From assembly GCF_013186535.1 (NCBI RefSeq), contig NZ_JABMCZ010000003.1:558001-622000 (forward strand): a stretch of DNA of 64,000 bases, in the 5' to 3' direction. The position numbers and the translations under genes are program-made. The notes under the pieces were generated by a model. It saw nothing but the letters and a program-made list of their open reading frames with translations, was not told the origin of the DNA and did not search any database. The DNA is from Nocardia terpenica (GTDB lineage: Bacteria > Actinomycetota > Actinomycetes > Mycobacteriales > Mycobacteriaceae). Of this stretch, positions 36,589 through 44,044 are shown one piece after another (the first letter of the stretch is position 1; the number at the start of each line of letters is the position of its first letter).

Positions 36589-38028
36589 TCAGTAGGCGCG
36601 GCCGAAGACCACCCGCTTGCCGTAGGCCGACGGCGCGCCGCAGCGCACGCACGAACCGGTGGCCGGTTCGCCGTCCAGGGGGACGCAGCGCGGGGTGGCG
36701 GTCGTGGTCGACTTGATGTCCTGCTCGCAGTCGGGAGCGCCGCAGTGCAGGGCCAGGGCCCAGCCGGTGGCGACCGCGTCGGCGAAGTCGGCCCAGGTGT
36801 CGACCGTGCGGGTGTGCTCGTCGCGGAAATCCGTTGCGCGCGTGAGCAGATACGCCTGGAACTCGTCCAGGATGCCCGGCATGGCCTCCGGCAGGGAATC
36901 AATCGGCACGGCCCGTTTGCCGTCGTCGCCGAGGCGCGGGACCAGGACGACCGTGCCCGCCGCCAGATCGCGGGGGCCGAGCTCCAGCCGGATCGGGACG
37001 CCGCGCAGCTCCCACTCGTTGTACTTGAATCCGGGGGTCACCTGGGTGCGGGCATCGACATGGGTGCGCACCCCGGCGGCGCGCAGGCGGCGGGCCAGCC
37101 GCTCGGCCGCCTCGTCGACCGCGGTATCGCCGCCGCGGGTGATCGGCACGATCACCACCTGATACGGCGCGAGCCGAGGCGGCAGGACCAGGCCGCGATC
37201 GTCGCCGTGGGTCATGACGACCGCGCCGATCATGCGGGTGGTCATGCCCCAGGATGTGGTGTGGCACAACTCGTCCCGGCCCGTCTCGCCGGTGAAGCGG
37301 ATGTCGAAGACACGGGCGAAATTGGTGCCCATATAGTGCGAGGTGCCCGACTGCAACGCGCGGCCGTCGCGCATCATGGCCTCGATGGTGTAGGTCTCGA
37401 CCGCGCCCGCGAACCGTTCGCCCGGCGTCTTCTCCCCGGCGATCACCGGCATCGCGGCCAGATCGCGCGCGATCTCCTGGTAGATGCGCAGCCCGAGCAT
37501 GGTCTCCCGGCGGGCATCGGCCTCGTCCGCGTGCGCGGTGTGCGCCTCCTGCCAGAGGAATTCGGTGGTGCGCAACAGCATTCGCGGGCGCAACTCCCAG
37601 CGCACCGCATTGGCCCACTGGTTCAGCAGCAGCGGCAGATCCCGGTGCGAGCCGATCCACCGGGCCATCATCTCGCCGATGATCGTCTCCGAGGTCGGCC
37701 GCACCACCAGCGACTCGTCCAGCTGCTTGCCACCGGCGTGGGTCACCACGGCCAGTTCGGGGGAGAACCCCTCGACGTGATCGGCCTCCCGGTTGAGATA
37801 GCTCTCCGGGATAAGCAGTGGGAAGTAGGCATTCTCGTGGCCGGTGTCGCGGATGCGGCGATCGAGCGCGGACTGCACCAGTTCCCACAGCCGATACCCG
37901 TACGGTCGGATGACCATCGTGCCCTTGGCCGGGCCGCGGTCGACGAGGGCGGCCTTGAAGACCACCTCGTTGTACCAGGCGGCAAAGTCCTCGCTCTGGG
38001 CGGTCACACCGCGCTCGTCGCGTGCCAT
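36589..38028 (-). CDS. proS: Prolyl-tRNA synthetase, archaeal/eukaryal-like (P-type, ProS3)
   Basis: 479 residues. Class II motif 1 is RPYGYRLWELVQ, motif 2 is RWELRPRMLLRTTEFLWQEA and motif 3 is SWGMTTRMIGAVVMTHGDDR. The anticodon-binding domain follows, then a C-terminal zinc-type domain with cysteines (ALHCGAPDCEQ ... SCVRCGAP) ending in the tyrosine expected for this type (FGRAY). There is no INS editing domain, unlike the approximately 580-residue bacterial ProRS of M. tuberculosis. It may be the only ProRS of this strain or an extra, transferred copy. ATG 38028 begins the normal N-terminus (MARDERGVTAQSEDF). Confidence 0.9.
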   Translation of the reverse strand: MARDERGVTAQSEDFAAWYNEVVFKAALVDRGPAKGTMVIRPYGYRLWELVQSALDRRIRDTGHENAYFPLLIPESYLNREADHVEGFSPELAVVTHAGGKQLDESLVVRPTSETIIGEMMARWIGSHRDLPLLLNQWANAVRWELRPRMLLRTTEFLWQEAHTAHADEADARRETMLGLRIYQEIARDLAAMPVIAGEKTPGERFAGAVETYTIEAMMRDGRALQSGTSHYMGTNFARVFDIRFTGETGRDELCHTTSWGMTTRMIGAVVMTHGDDRGLVLPPRLAPYQVVIVPITRGGDTAVDEAAERLARRLRAAGVRTHVDARTQVTPGFKYNEWELRGVPIRLELGPRDLAAGTVVLVPRLGDDGKRAVPIDSLPEAMPGILDEFQAYLLTRATDFRDEHTRTVDTWADFADAVATGWALALHCGAPDCEQDIKSTTTATPRCVPLDGEPATGSCVRCGAPSAYGKRVVFGRAY

Positions 38029-38065
38029 GGCTGGGGACACTACTGTGTCCCGGGTTGCCTAGTCG

Positions 38066-38644
38066 ATGGGATTTACGCTGATGGTTGCCGTGCGACGGAT
38101 CGCGGTGGAGGGCACGTCGGGCTCCGGGAAGAGCACGCTCGCGGAGCGGATCTCCCGGCGGCTCGGGATCGCGCACATCCAGCTCGATGCCATTCACCAC
38201 CAAGAGAATTGGACGCCCATGCCCGTCGCCGAGTTCCGCGCCGCCGTCGCCGAGCGGATCGCCGCCGACGCCTGGGTGGTCGACGGCAACTATCACAGCA
38301 AGCTCGGCGATCTGGTGTGGGAGCGCGTCGATGCCGTGCTCTGGTTCGATCTGCCGCGCGCCCGGGTGATGTGGCAGATCATCCGGCGGACCGCGGGCCG
38401 GATCGTCACCGGGCGCGAGCTGTGGAACGGCAACCGCGAACAGTGGCGAAACTTCTTCTCGCTCAACCCGGAACGCTCGGTGATCGTGTGGGCGTGGCGC
38501 ACGCACGCCGGGAACCGCGCCCGCTTCCTCGCCGCCCGAAGCGATCCGGCATACGGGCACATCGAATTCATTCGGCTCCGCTCGCATCGCGAGGCCGACG
38601 CGGTGCTCGCCGAACTTGCCCTGCGGGCGAAACTACCTGAGTAA
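38066..38644 (+). CDS. P-loop kinase-like protein (adenylate kinase/topology-modulation type)
   Basis: 192 residues. The Walker A loop is VEGTSGSGKSTLAERISRRL, followed by HIQLDAIHHQENW, VVDGNYHSK and AVLWFDLPR, the pattern of small adenylate-kinase-like proteins once annotated as topology modulation proteins. The substrate is unknown. The start could be 38066 or the ATG at 38081; neither has a good ribosome-binding site. It is divergent from proS and ends four bases from the convergent PPOX-family gene. Confidence 0.8.
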   Translation: MGFTLMVAVRRIAVEGTSGSGKSTLAERISRRLGIAHIQLDAIHHQENWTPMPVAEFRAAVAERIAADAWVVDGNYHSKLGDLVWERVDAVLWFDLPRARVMWQIIRRTAGRIVTGRELWNGNREQWRNFFSLNPERSVIVWAWRTHAGNRARFLAARSDPAYGHIEFIRLRSHREADAVLAELALRAKLPE

Positions 38645-38648
38645 CAGG

Positions 38649-39308
38649 TCAATACAGCGTCGTCCCGTAGTGTTCTTCGGCCGTGGAGGCCACTTCACCC
38701 AGGTTCACCCCCATGGCCGCTGCCTTGTCGCCCATTTCGGCTCCGGCGGCGCAGTAGAAGTTTCCGTCGAGCAGCAACGCCGCCGCGAGCTCGAGATCCG
38801 GATTCCACAGGTGCGAGCGGATGAGGGCCTTGCCGCACTGGTAGAAGACCTCCTCGACACGGACGACGGTGGCCAGCAGGGCCGGTTTGCCGTCGGCGGC
38901 GAGCGACCGCAGCAGGTCCGGCTCGTCGGTAACGAAGGCATTCCCGTTGATACGCAGGGTTTCCCGGACGCCGGGGACCAGGAACAGCAGGCCGACGCCG
39001 GGGCGTTCGACCAGATTGCGGAACGTGTCGATGCCCTTGTTGCCGGGGCGGTCCGGGATGGCGAGCGTCCAGGGATCGAGCACCTTCACCGAGCCCGGCG
39101 GGTCGCCCTTGGGGCTGGCGTCGACCTGGCCCGCCGCGTTGACCGAGGCGAATACGTAGAAGGTGCTGTGCGCGATGAAGCGGCGGGCGAAGTCGCCGAT
39201 GCTGGGCGACTTCTTCTCCTCGATGAATTTCGTCGGGTAGCCGATGATCTCGCGGATGCGTGTCATGTCGATGGGCCGGTAGTCGTCGGCCGCGGTGCGT
39301 CGATTCAT
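38649..39308 (-). CDS. Pyridoxamine 5'-phosphate oxidase-family FMN-binding protein
   Basis: 219 residues. The split-barrel fold shows FIAHSTFYVFASVNAAGQVD, then ASPKGDPPGSVKVLD and the phosphate-contact region FRNLVERPGVGLLFLVPG, closing with ETLRINGNAFVTD. This matches the mycobacterial group of larger PPOX-fold flavin proteins. AAGGAG lies six bases before the ATG. It directly follows the ferredoxin reductase-type gene (10-base gap) and is probably its redox partner in a two-gene operon controlled by the divergent TetR. Confidence 0.83.
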   Translation of the reverse strand: MNRRTAADDYRPIDMTRIREIIGYPTKFIEEKKSPSIGDFARRFIAHSTFYVFASVNAAGQVDASPKGDPPGSVKVLDPWTLAIPDRPGNKGIDTFRNLVERPGVGLLFLVPGVRETLRINGNAFVTDEPDLLRSLAADGKPALLATVVRVEEVFYQCGKALIRSHLWNPDLELAAALLLDGNFYCAAGAEMGDKAAAMGVNLGEVASTAEEHYGTTLY

Positions 39309-39318
39309 GGTCGGCTCC

Positions 39319-40302
39319 TTACACGTCGAGGACCAGCCGAGGCCCCAGCGCGCGGGATACACACACGTACATGCGGTCGTTCGCCGCGCGCTCGTGCTCG
39401 TCGAGTACGTCGTCGCGGTGATCCGGAATGCCTTCCAGCACACGGGTTTCGCAGGTGCCGCACAGGCCCGCACGGCAGGACGAGGACGTAGCCAGCCCGG
39501 CCGCGCCCAGGACGTCGAGAATGCTGCGCCCGGGCGGGACCGTCAGCGTCCGGTTCGAGCGGGCACAGACCACCTCGAACTCGGTATCGGGACGAATCTC
39601 CTTGGGGCGCGGCACGAATCGCTCGGTATGCAGGGAGCCTACCGGCCAGTGCGCCATACCCTCGGCGAGGGCCGCCAGCAGCGGTTCGGGCCCGCACGCG
39701 TACACCCCGGTGCCGGGTTGCGGCTCGGCCAGCAGCTCGCCGAGGGGGATGCGTCCGGCGCGGTCGCTCGCATACAGTCCGACGGCCGGGCCGAAGGCCG
39801 CCAACTCCCCGGTGAATGCCATCGAATCCGCGCGGTGCCCGCCGTAGGCCAGCCGCCACGGCCGTCCCGCGGCGGCGGTGGCGCGGACCATCGCCAGGAT
39901 CGGGGTGATCCCGATACCGCCCGCGACGAACAGGTAGCGGCTCTGTTCTCCGAGTGGAAAGTGGTTGCGCGGACCGCGAATTCGGACCCGCTGGCCGGGG
40001 CGCAGGAAGGCGTGCACATACTCCGACCCACCCCGGCTGCGCGGGTCGCGCCGGACCGCGATGCGGTAGTTCTCCCGATCGTCCGGCGGGCCGCACAGGG
40101 AGTACTGCCGCGTCAGGCCGTTCGGCAGCAGCACGTCGATGTGTGCGCCCGGTTCCCAAGCGGGCCACGGGTTTCCGTCCGGAGCGGCGAGCCACACCGA
40201 CACCACTCCCGTGGCCTCCAGGCGCAGCTGCCGCACGATCGCGGGCCGCGCCTCGTTCGCCGCGGGCTCCCGGTGTGCTCGTTCGATCATGGTGCCGGAC
40301 AT
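39319..40302 (-). CDS. Phthalate dioxygenase reductase-type oxidoreductase with C-terminal 2Fe-2S
   Basis: About 327 residues. The flavin domain has RQYSLCGPPDDR, the NAD region is YLFVAGGIGITPILAMV then YACGPEPLL, and the C-terminal plant-type ferredoxin has cysteines in SSCRAGLCGTCETRV plus a fourth in YVCVSR. It would pass electrons from NAD(P)H through flavin to the iron-sulfur centre and on to an oxygenase or to the adjacent PPOX protein. No oxygenase component is in the operon. The ATG at 40302 is preceded by GGGAGG; 40311 (GTG) is an alternative. Confidence 0.88.
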   Translation of the reverse strand: MSGTMIERAHREPAANEARPAIVRQLRLEATGVVSVWLAAPDGNPWPAWEPGAHIDVLLPNGLTRQYSLCGPPDDRENYRIAVRRDPRSRGGSEYVHAFLRPGQRVRIRGPRNHFPLGEQSRYLFVAGGIGITPILAMVRATAAAGRPWRLAYGGHRADSMAFTGELAAFGPAVGLYASDRAGRIPLGELLAEPQPGTGVYACGPEPLLAALAEGMAHWPVGSLHTERFVPRPKEIRPDTEFEVVCARSNRTLTVPPGRSILDVLGAAGLATSSSCRAGLCGTCETRVLEGIPDHRDDVLDEHERAANDRMYVCVSRALGPRLVLDV

Positions 40303-40315
40303 CGCTCCCACCTCC

Positions 40316-40332
40316 CTTGAACAAGGATCAAG
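40316..40332. promoter_or_regulatory. Operator copy 1 (degenerate 17-bp palindrome)
   Basis: CTTGAACAAGGATCAAG has the same 17-base frame as the perfect site at 40353-40369, differing only at positions 6-8. It lies 14 bases upstream of the reductase start (40302), where a bound repressor would block the leftward operon. Confidence 0.6.
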
Positions 40333-40352
40333 ACCCCGTCCCGCCCATTACA

Positions 40353-40369
40353 CTTGATCCAGGATCAAG
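40353..40369. promoter_or_regulatory. Operator copy 2 (perfect 8-1-8 palindrome)
   Basis: CTTGATCC-A-GGATCAAG is a perfect inverted repeat in the 92-base gap between the reductase and TetR genes, ending 25 bases before the TetR GTG. Together with the 40316 copy, 37 bases away start to start, it indicates binding by the adjacent TetR protein in both directions. Confidence 0.75.
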
Positions 40370-40394
40370 ACGTCAAGGCGAATCGGGAGGCACG

Positions 40395-41009
40395 GTGGGA
40401 TTGGACCGACAGCAGGTGGTGGACGCGGCCCTGGATCTGCTGGACGAGATCGGCCTGGACGCGCTGACCATGCGCAAGGTGGCCGAACGCCTCGGGGTGC
40501 GGCTGAATACGGTGTACTGGCACGTGTCCGGCAAGCCGCAGCTGCTCGAGGCGATGGCCGATCGAATGCTGTTGGGCTGCACCGACGAACCGCTGCCCGA
40601 GCCATGGGTGGACCGGTTGCGCGAGCTGGCGCACCGCTATCGCCGCGCCCTGCTCGCGCGGCGGGACGGAGCCCGGGTGGTCGCCGGAACCTATCCCGCC
40701 GAGCCGTGCACGTTTCGTCTCGCCGACGCCATGGTCGCCACCCTGCTCGATGCGGGCATCGAGCCGCGCGCGGCGGCCTGGTCGGTATGGGCGATCGCCT
40801 ACTACACCCTCGGCCTCACCCAGGAGGAGCAGGCGGCCGCGGCGCCGGATATCGCCGACCGGATCGGTGCCGCGCTCGCCCCCGGCGACTATCCCGCCCT
40901 GTCCGCCACCATGCCCCACCTCTTACCCGGCGACTTCGACCAGCGCTTCGATTTCGGCCTCGACCTCATGCTCACGACCTTGACCGACAAGCACGGGATC
41001 CGGCGCTGA
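40395..41009 (+). CDS. TetR-family regulator with TetR-class C-terminal domain
   Basis: 204 residues. The start is the GTG at 40395, four bases after GGGAGG; translation from further upstream runs through the operator region. The HTH is TMRKVAERLGVRLNTVYWHV. The C-terminal domain (AWSVWAIAYYTLGLTQEEQA, then FDFGLDLML) resembles the tetracycline-repressor C domain rather than the AcrR type. It faces the reductase/PPOX operon across two operator copies and is very probably its repressor, released by a small hydrophobic inducer. Confidence 0.87.
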   Translation: MGLDRQQVVDAALDLLDEIGLDALTMRKVAERLGVRLNTVYWHVSGKPQLLEAMADRMLLGCTDEPLPEPWVDRLRELAHRYRRALLARRDGARVVAGTYPAEPCTFRLADAMVATLLDAGIEPRAAAWSVWAIAYYTLGLTQEEQAAAAPDIADRIGAALAPGDYPALSATMPHLLPGDFDQRFDFGLDLMLTTLTDKHGIRR

Positions 41010-41035
41010 GCCGGTAAGTGATGCCGAGCGCGTCA

Positions 41036-41117
41036 TCAAGCGCGGTCGGGGTCTAACGGAGGCCGGGATTTGCCGTCGACAGTGGTGAGTTGTTCGGGGA
41101 GCGAACAATTGGAAGTC
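41036..41117 (-). pseudogene. C-terminal remnant of a PEBP (YbhB/YbcL) gene left of the TnpB element
   Basis: Leftward from 41114 one frame reads FQLFA, and after a one-base shift the next reads LPEQLTTVDGKSRPPLDPD, ending at TGA 41036. This is the C-terminal pattern of actinobacterial YbhB/YbcL proteins (YVFQLFAL then a polar loop and P-LDP-R). The N-terminal part of the same family lies on the far side of the TnpB element at 42504-42818, same strand. The middle third is missing. The second frame is also the frame of TnpB. Confidence 0.55.
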
Positions 41118-42364
41118 TTGACGTGCTCCGCCATTTGAAGGTGGGGGATTTTCTCCTGTACAGCGCATGCTGCACTCCGATGGCTTCCTGTTTCACCGGG
41201 ACGCGCCACACCGGAGTGTGGTCTTATCTTCCCTCCACAGGCGTTTAGCCTGTCGGCCCGTCCGGCCGCCAGGATGTTGTTCGCGGCATTCACGTCCCGA
41301 TCATGGACGACCCCGCACCCCTGACACGTCCACTCACGAACATGCAGGGGTTTCGGGCCGTCCTTCACGCCACACGCCGAGCACACTTGGCTGGTGGGTT
41401 CGAACCGGCCGATCCGACCGAAGTACCGGCCATGCTTGACGGCCTTGTACTCGAGCATGGCGACGAACGCGGACCATCCTGCGTCGTGTACGGACTTCGC
41501 CGACCGCGTGCGGGTAAGGCCGTTCACTGCGAGGGTTTCCACGTACACCGCTTGGTTCTCGCGGATGATCCTGATGGATTCCTTGTGATGCCAGTCTCGC
41601 CGCCGCTCGGCGACACGCGCGTGCTGCCGCGCCACCCTCACCCGAGCCTTCGCCCGGTTCTTGCTGCCGTTCTGTTTGCGGGACAGGTCCTGTTGCAGCT
41701 TCCCGAGCTTGCGTTCCACCCGCCGCAGGAACTTCGGCGCGGTGACCTTCCGGCCGTCCGACAGGACAGCGAGGTGCGTGAGGCCCAAGTCGATTCCGGT
41801 CTCGGTGTCCGACTCCGGTAGTGGTTCCGGTTCGGTGTCGGCGACGAACGACGCGAAGTACCGGCCCGCCGCATCCCGGATCACTGTCACCGACGACGGA
41901 TCGGAGGGGAGTCTCCGAGACCACGCGACCTTCACGTCTCCGATCTTCGGCAAACGAAGCCGTCCGGTCCCGGTGATCGTGAATCGTGCGTTCCGGGTGA
42001 ACCGGATGGCTTGCCGATTGTCTTTGCGGGACCGGTATCGGGGCGCAGCGACCTTGCGGCCCTTCCGTTTCCCGCTTAGCGAGTTGAAGAAGTTGCGGTA
42101 GGCCGTACAGCAGTCGGCGAGCGCTTGCTGTAGCACGACCGCCGATACCTCGGTGAGCCATGCCCGGCCGGGCGTGTTCTTCGCTTGGGTCACAACAAGC
42201 TTGGACAGTTCCCCGTCGGTGATGAACGGTAGACCGTTCTCGTATGCATGCCGACGCAGTGTGAGCGCATCGTTGAACACGACCCGAGCGCATCCGAACG
42301 CCTTCGCCAACTCCATGCGCTGACCCGGTGTCGGGTAGACGCGGTAGTTGTAGCGCAGCTGCAC
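41036..42364 (-). CDS. tnpB: TnpB, RNA-guided nuclease of an IS200/IS605-type element
   Basis: 442 residues from a GTG at 42364. The RuvC-type catalytic residues are present: Asp at about 192 in ETGIDLGLTHLAVLS, Glu at about 276 in VYVETLAVNGL, and Asp in VVHDRDVNAANNI. The zinc ribbon is VCSACG and CQGCG. TnpB proteins cut DNA with an omega RNA made from the element's right end. No TnpA transposase lies next to it. The last 25 or so residues, after EHVKTS, lie outside the predicted element and read into flanking DNA (a PEBP remnant), so the natural stop seems to have been lost. Confidence 0.9.
   Translation of the reverse strand: MQLRYNYRVYPTPGQRMELAKAFGCARVVFNDALTLRRHAYENGLPFITDGELSKLVVTQAKNTPGRAWLTEVSAVVLQQALADCCTAYRNFFNSLSGKRKGRKVAAPRYRSRKDNRQAIRFTRNARFTITGTGRLRLPKIGDVKVAWSRRLPSDPSSVTVIRDAAGRYFASFVADTEPEPLPESDTETGIDLGLTHLAVLSDGRKVTAPKFLRRVERKLGKLQQDLSRKQNGSKNRAKARVRVARQHARVAERRRDWHHKESIRIIRENQAVYVETLAVNGLTRTRSAKSVHDAGWSAFVAMLEYKAVKHGRYFGRIGRFEPTSQVCSACGVKDGPKPLHVREWTCQGCGVVHDRDVNAANNILAAGRADRLNACGGKIRPHSGVARPGETGSHRSAACAVQEKIPHLQMAEHVKTSNCSLPEQLTTVDGKSRPPLDPDRA
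41098..41260 (-). ncRNA. Predicted omega (reRNA) right end with guide at 41098-41117
   Basis: In related elements the 3' part of tnpB and the right end form the scaffold RNA, and the next 16-20 flanking bases act as guide. Here the minus strand reads AATCCCCCACCTTCAAATGG then CGGAGCACGTCAA, resembling known right ends that close with a hairpin and GTCAA. This puts the end at 41118 and the guide as GACTTCCAATTGTTCGCTCC. The 5' limit and the structure are approximate. Confidence 0.35.
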
Positions 42365-42503
42365 ACCACAACCCTATTGGAGCTGCTGCGCCAGCACTGG
42401 CGGGCGAAGCGGTTGTAGTTTGGTTCGTACTTCGCCGAGTTCGCTGGTTGCGCGCCCGATCAGGGGTTTTGCGGCCGTACATCGAGCAGCAGGATCGTCC
42501 GGT
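41118..42503 (-). mobile_element. IS200/IS605-type (TnpB-only) element inserted in a PEBP gene
   Basis: The element consists of tnpB with a recognisable right end at 41118 and an unfixed left end between the tnpB start (42364) and the truncated PEBP gene (42504). Pieces of one PEBP gene flank it in the same orientation, which indicates insertion followed by loss of sequence. With no tnpA it would need a transposase in trans. Confidence 0.6.
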
Positions 42504-42818
42504 TCAGGGCACGCTCGGCCCTGGCCGCCCTCCCGGGGCGAGGCAGTGGACGACCGGGATGGGGGTCGGTGCGTCGGGGTCCTCCAGGACCAGGAGCAGC
42601 TGGGCCGTGCCCTCGGGGACGCCGGACCAGGTCAGCGCGGGGGACAGGTCGCTGCCGCCGACGCGCTCGGCGGCGTGGATGAGGTCGAGGGTCGACTCGT
42701 GGGCGAAGTCGGGGCTGGAGAGCTCGAAGGTGTTGCCGCCGGACAGGTTCGGGCGATTCCAGGCCAGGCGGTGGTCTCCCGCACGCCGATTCCGGAGGAC
42801 CTTGCCGAGGAATGCCAT
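42504..42818 (-). pseudogene. Truncated PEBP-family (YbhB/YbcL, Raf kinase inhibitor-like) protein
   Basis: 104 codons against about 170-180 for the family. ATG 42818 has AAGGAG six bases upstream. The N-terminal part is family-typical: AFLGKVLRNRRAGDHRLAWN, then RVGGSDLSPALTWSGVPEG and LVLEDPDAPTPIPVVHCLA. Similarity stops there, and the frame ends nine residues later in GGRPGPSVP. The conserved GHGPHRY region is gone, and the end of the gene (FQLFA...) lies beyond the TnpB element. The gene follows the esterase gene by 26 bases and was probably co-transcribed with it. Confidence 0.7.
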
Positions 42819-42844
42819 CGAAACTCCTTGCCGGGGGTGCTTGT

Positions 42845-43711
42845 TCAGATCTTGCGGGTGTCGGCCGCCGTGAGCAGCGGCTCGGCGAAGCGGTAAATCT
42901 CCACGGCGGCATCGAATTCCATGGTGGTGGCCATGCCGGGGGCTTCGCCCCACTCCCCGGGCAGCGGGGTGCCGGGCCAGGTGTGGCCGCCGCCGAACAC
43001 CGTCCAGGCCGACACCTGGGTTCCGCCGACGCCGCCGGTCACGGTGTGTCGGCTGGATTGGTCGGTGGCCGCGGTGTTCTCGGGGCCGTCGCACTGATCG
43101 ATCCGGCGCCAGTGCTCGGCGGATTCGGTCAATCCCAGTGTGCGGCCGCGCAATTCGCCGTTGGGGCCGCGCCACCGCGAGTAGCCGCCCTCGATGGGCT
43201 GGGTGGTGTCGTCGGTGCCGTTGATCAGCAGTGCGGAGACGGCGTGGGTGGGCCGCAGATCGCTCAGCGAGGTGGGCAGGCCGCCCGCGACCGCGGCGAA
43301 GACCGGTACCAGCTCGCTCGCCTCCAGCGCCAGCCGATGAGACATGAACGCGCCGTTGGAGATTCCCGCGACCAGCGTGCGATCCGGCGAGGTGTCGAAG
43401 CGGTCGGCGCACCAGTCGATGACGGTGCGCAGGAAGGCGACATCGTCCACGCCGTCGGCATCGGCGGCCGTCACCCCGCGCCCGTCGGCCCACGACCCCC
43501 GGTAGCCGTCGGGATACCCGACGGCGATCCCCCACTCGTCGGCATACTTGCCGAAGGTCGTCAGATCGACCATGACCCGCCCGGTGATGGCCGGATGATG
43601 ACCATGCAGCAACAGCACCAGCGGCGACTCCCGATCCCGCGGCGCCCGCACGGCAAACGTGCGGGCCAGGCCACCAATGCCCACCTCACCCGAAACCAAC
43701 TCGTCGGCCAT
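42845..43711 (-). CDS. PHB depolymerase/LpqC-type alpha/beta-hydrolase esterase
   Basis: 288 residues from ATG 43711, with GGGAGGA seven bases upstream; an earlier start at 43801 adds an arginine-rich tail. The fold starts FAVRAPRDRESPLVLLLHGH, the nucleophile serine is in VAGISNGAFM, the acid in LINGTDDTTQP and the histidine in VFGGGHTWPG. This is the PHB depolymerase/feruloyl esterase family, close to mycobacterial LpqC. There is no signal peptide from this start, so it is predicted to be cytoplasmic. The substrate is unknown. Confidence 0.82.
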   Translation of the reverse strand: MADELVSGEVGIGGLARTFAVRAPRDRESPLVLLLHGHHPAITGRVMVDLTTFGKYADEWGIAVGYPDGYRGSWADGRGVTAADADGVDDVAFLRTVIDWCADRFDTSPDRTLVAGISNGAFMSHRLALEASELVPVFAAVAGGLPTSLSDLRPTHAVSALLINGTDDTTQPIEGGYSRWRGPNGELRGRTLGLTESAEHWRRIDQCDGPENTAATDQSSRHTVTGGVGGTQVSAWTVFGGGHTWPGTPLPGEWGEAPGMATTMEFDAAVEIYRFAEPLLTAADTRKI

Positions 43712-43928
43712 GCGGCATCCTCCCCTCGCCCGATACGAAGCCCACCTGCGCGATTTCACCCTACTGTAAAGAGCCCCGGCAAAGATCTTGCTGTCGGGCA
43801 TCTCACGGAGCTCGCCGAACGGCGGTGTGATTATCGCCGAAATTTACTAGCTTCGATGTCATGGATACACGAAAATTATTGGCGGACAATAAATTTGAAG
43901 CCTCGCGCTGAGTTGAACTGCCCCTTGT

Positions 43929-43988
43929 GGTTCCGGCGTGCTTTTGGCCGGAATCTCGCGAGGTCCCGGCCAAAAGCACGCCGGGACC
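43929..43988. repeat. 60-bp near-perfect palindrome built of two repeat cores
   Basis: The cores CCGGCGTGCTTTTGGCCGG (43933-43951) and its exact reverse complement (43966-43984) face each other across 14 bases. Taking the full 60 bases, 27 of 30 pairs match. It lies in the 333-base gap between the esterase and cobM genes; I see nothing else definite there. The same core, with CATG for CGTG, occurs inside the NRPS gene at 53166-53184 and, inverted, at 63629-63647. Confidence 0.85.
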
Positions 43989-44044
43989 AAGAGCAAGAGA
44001 GTGGGTGGCTGCTGTCGACGCAACCCGATACATAGACTCCACCT

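Noticed and set aside
39954..40394. N-terminal extension of the TetR protein upstream of GTG 40395
   Set aside because: The extension covers the reductase gene on the other strand and both operator copies, and GGGAGG sits immediately before 40395.
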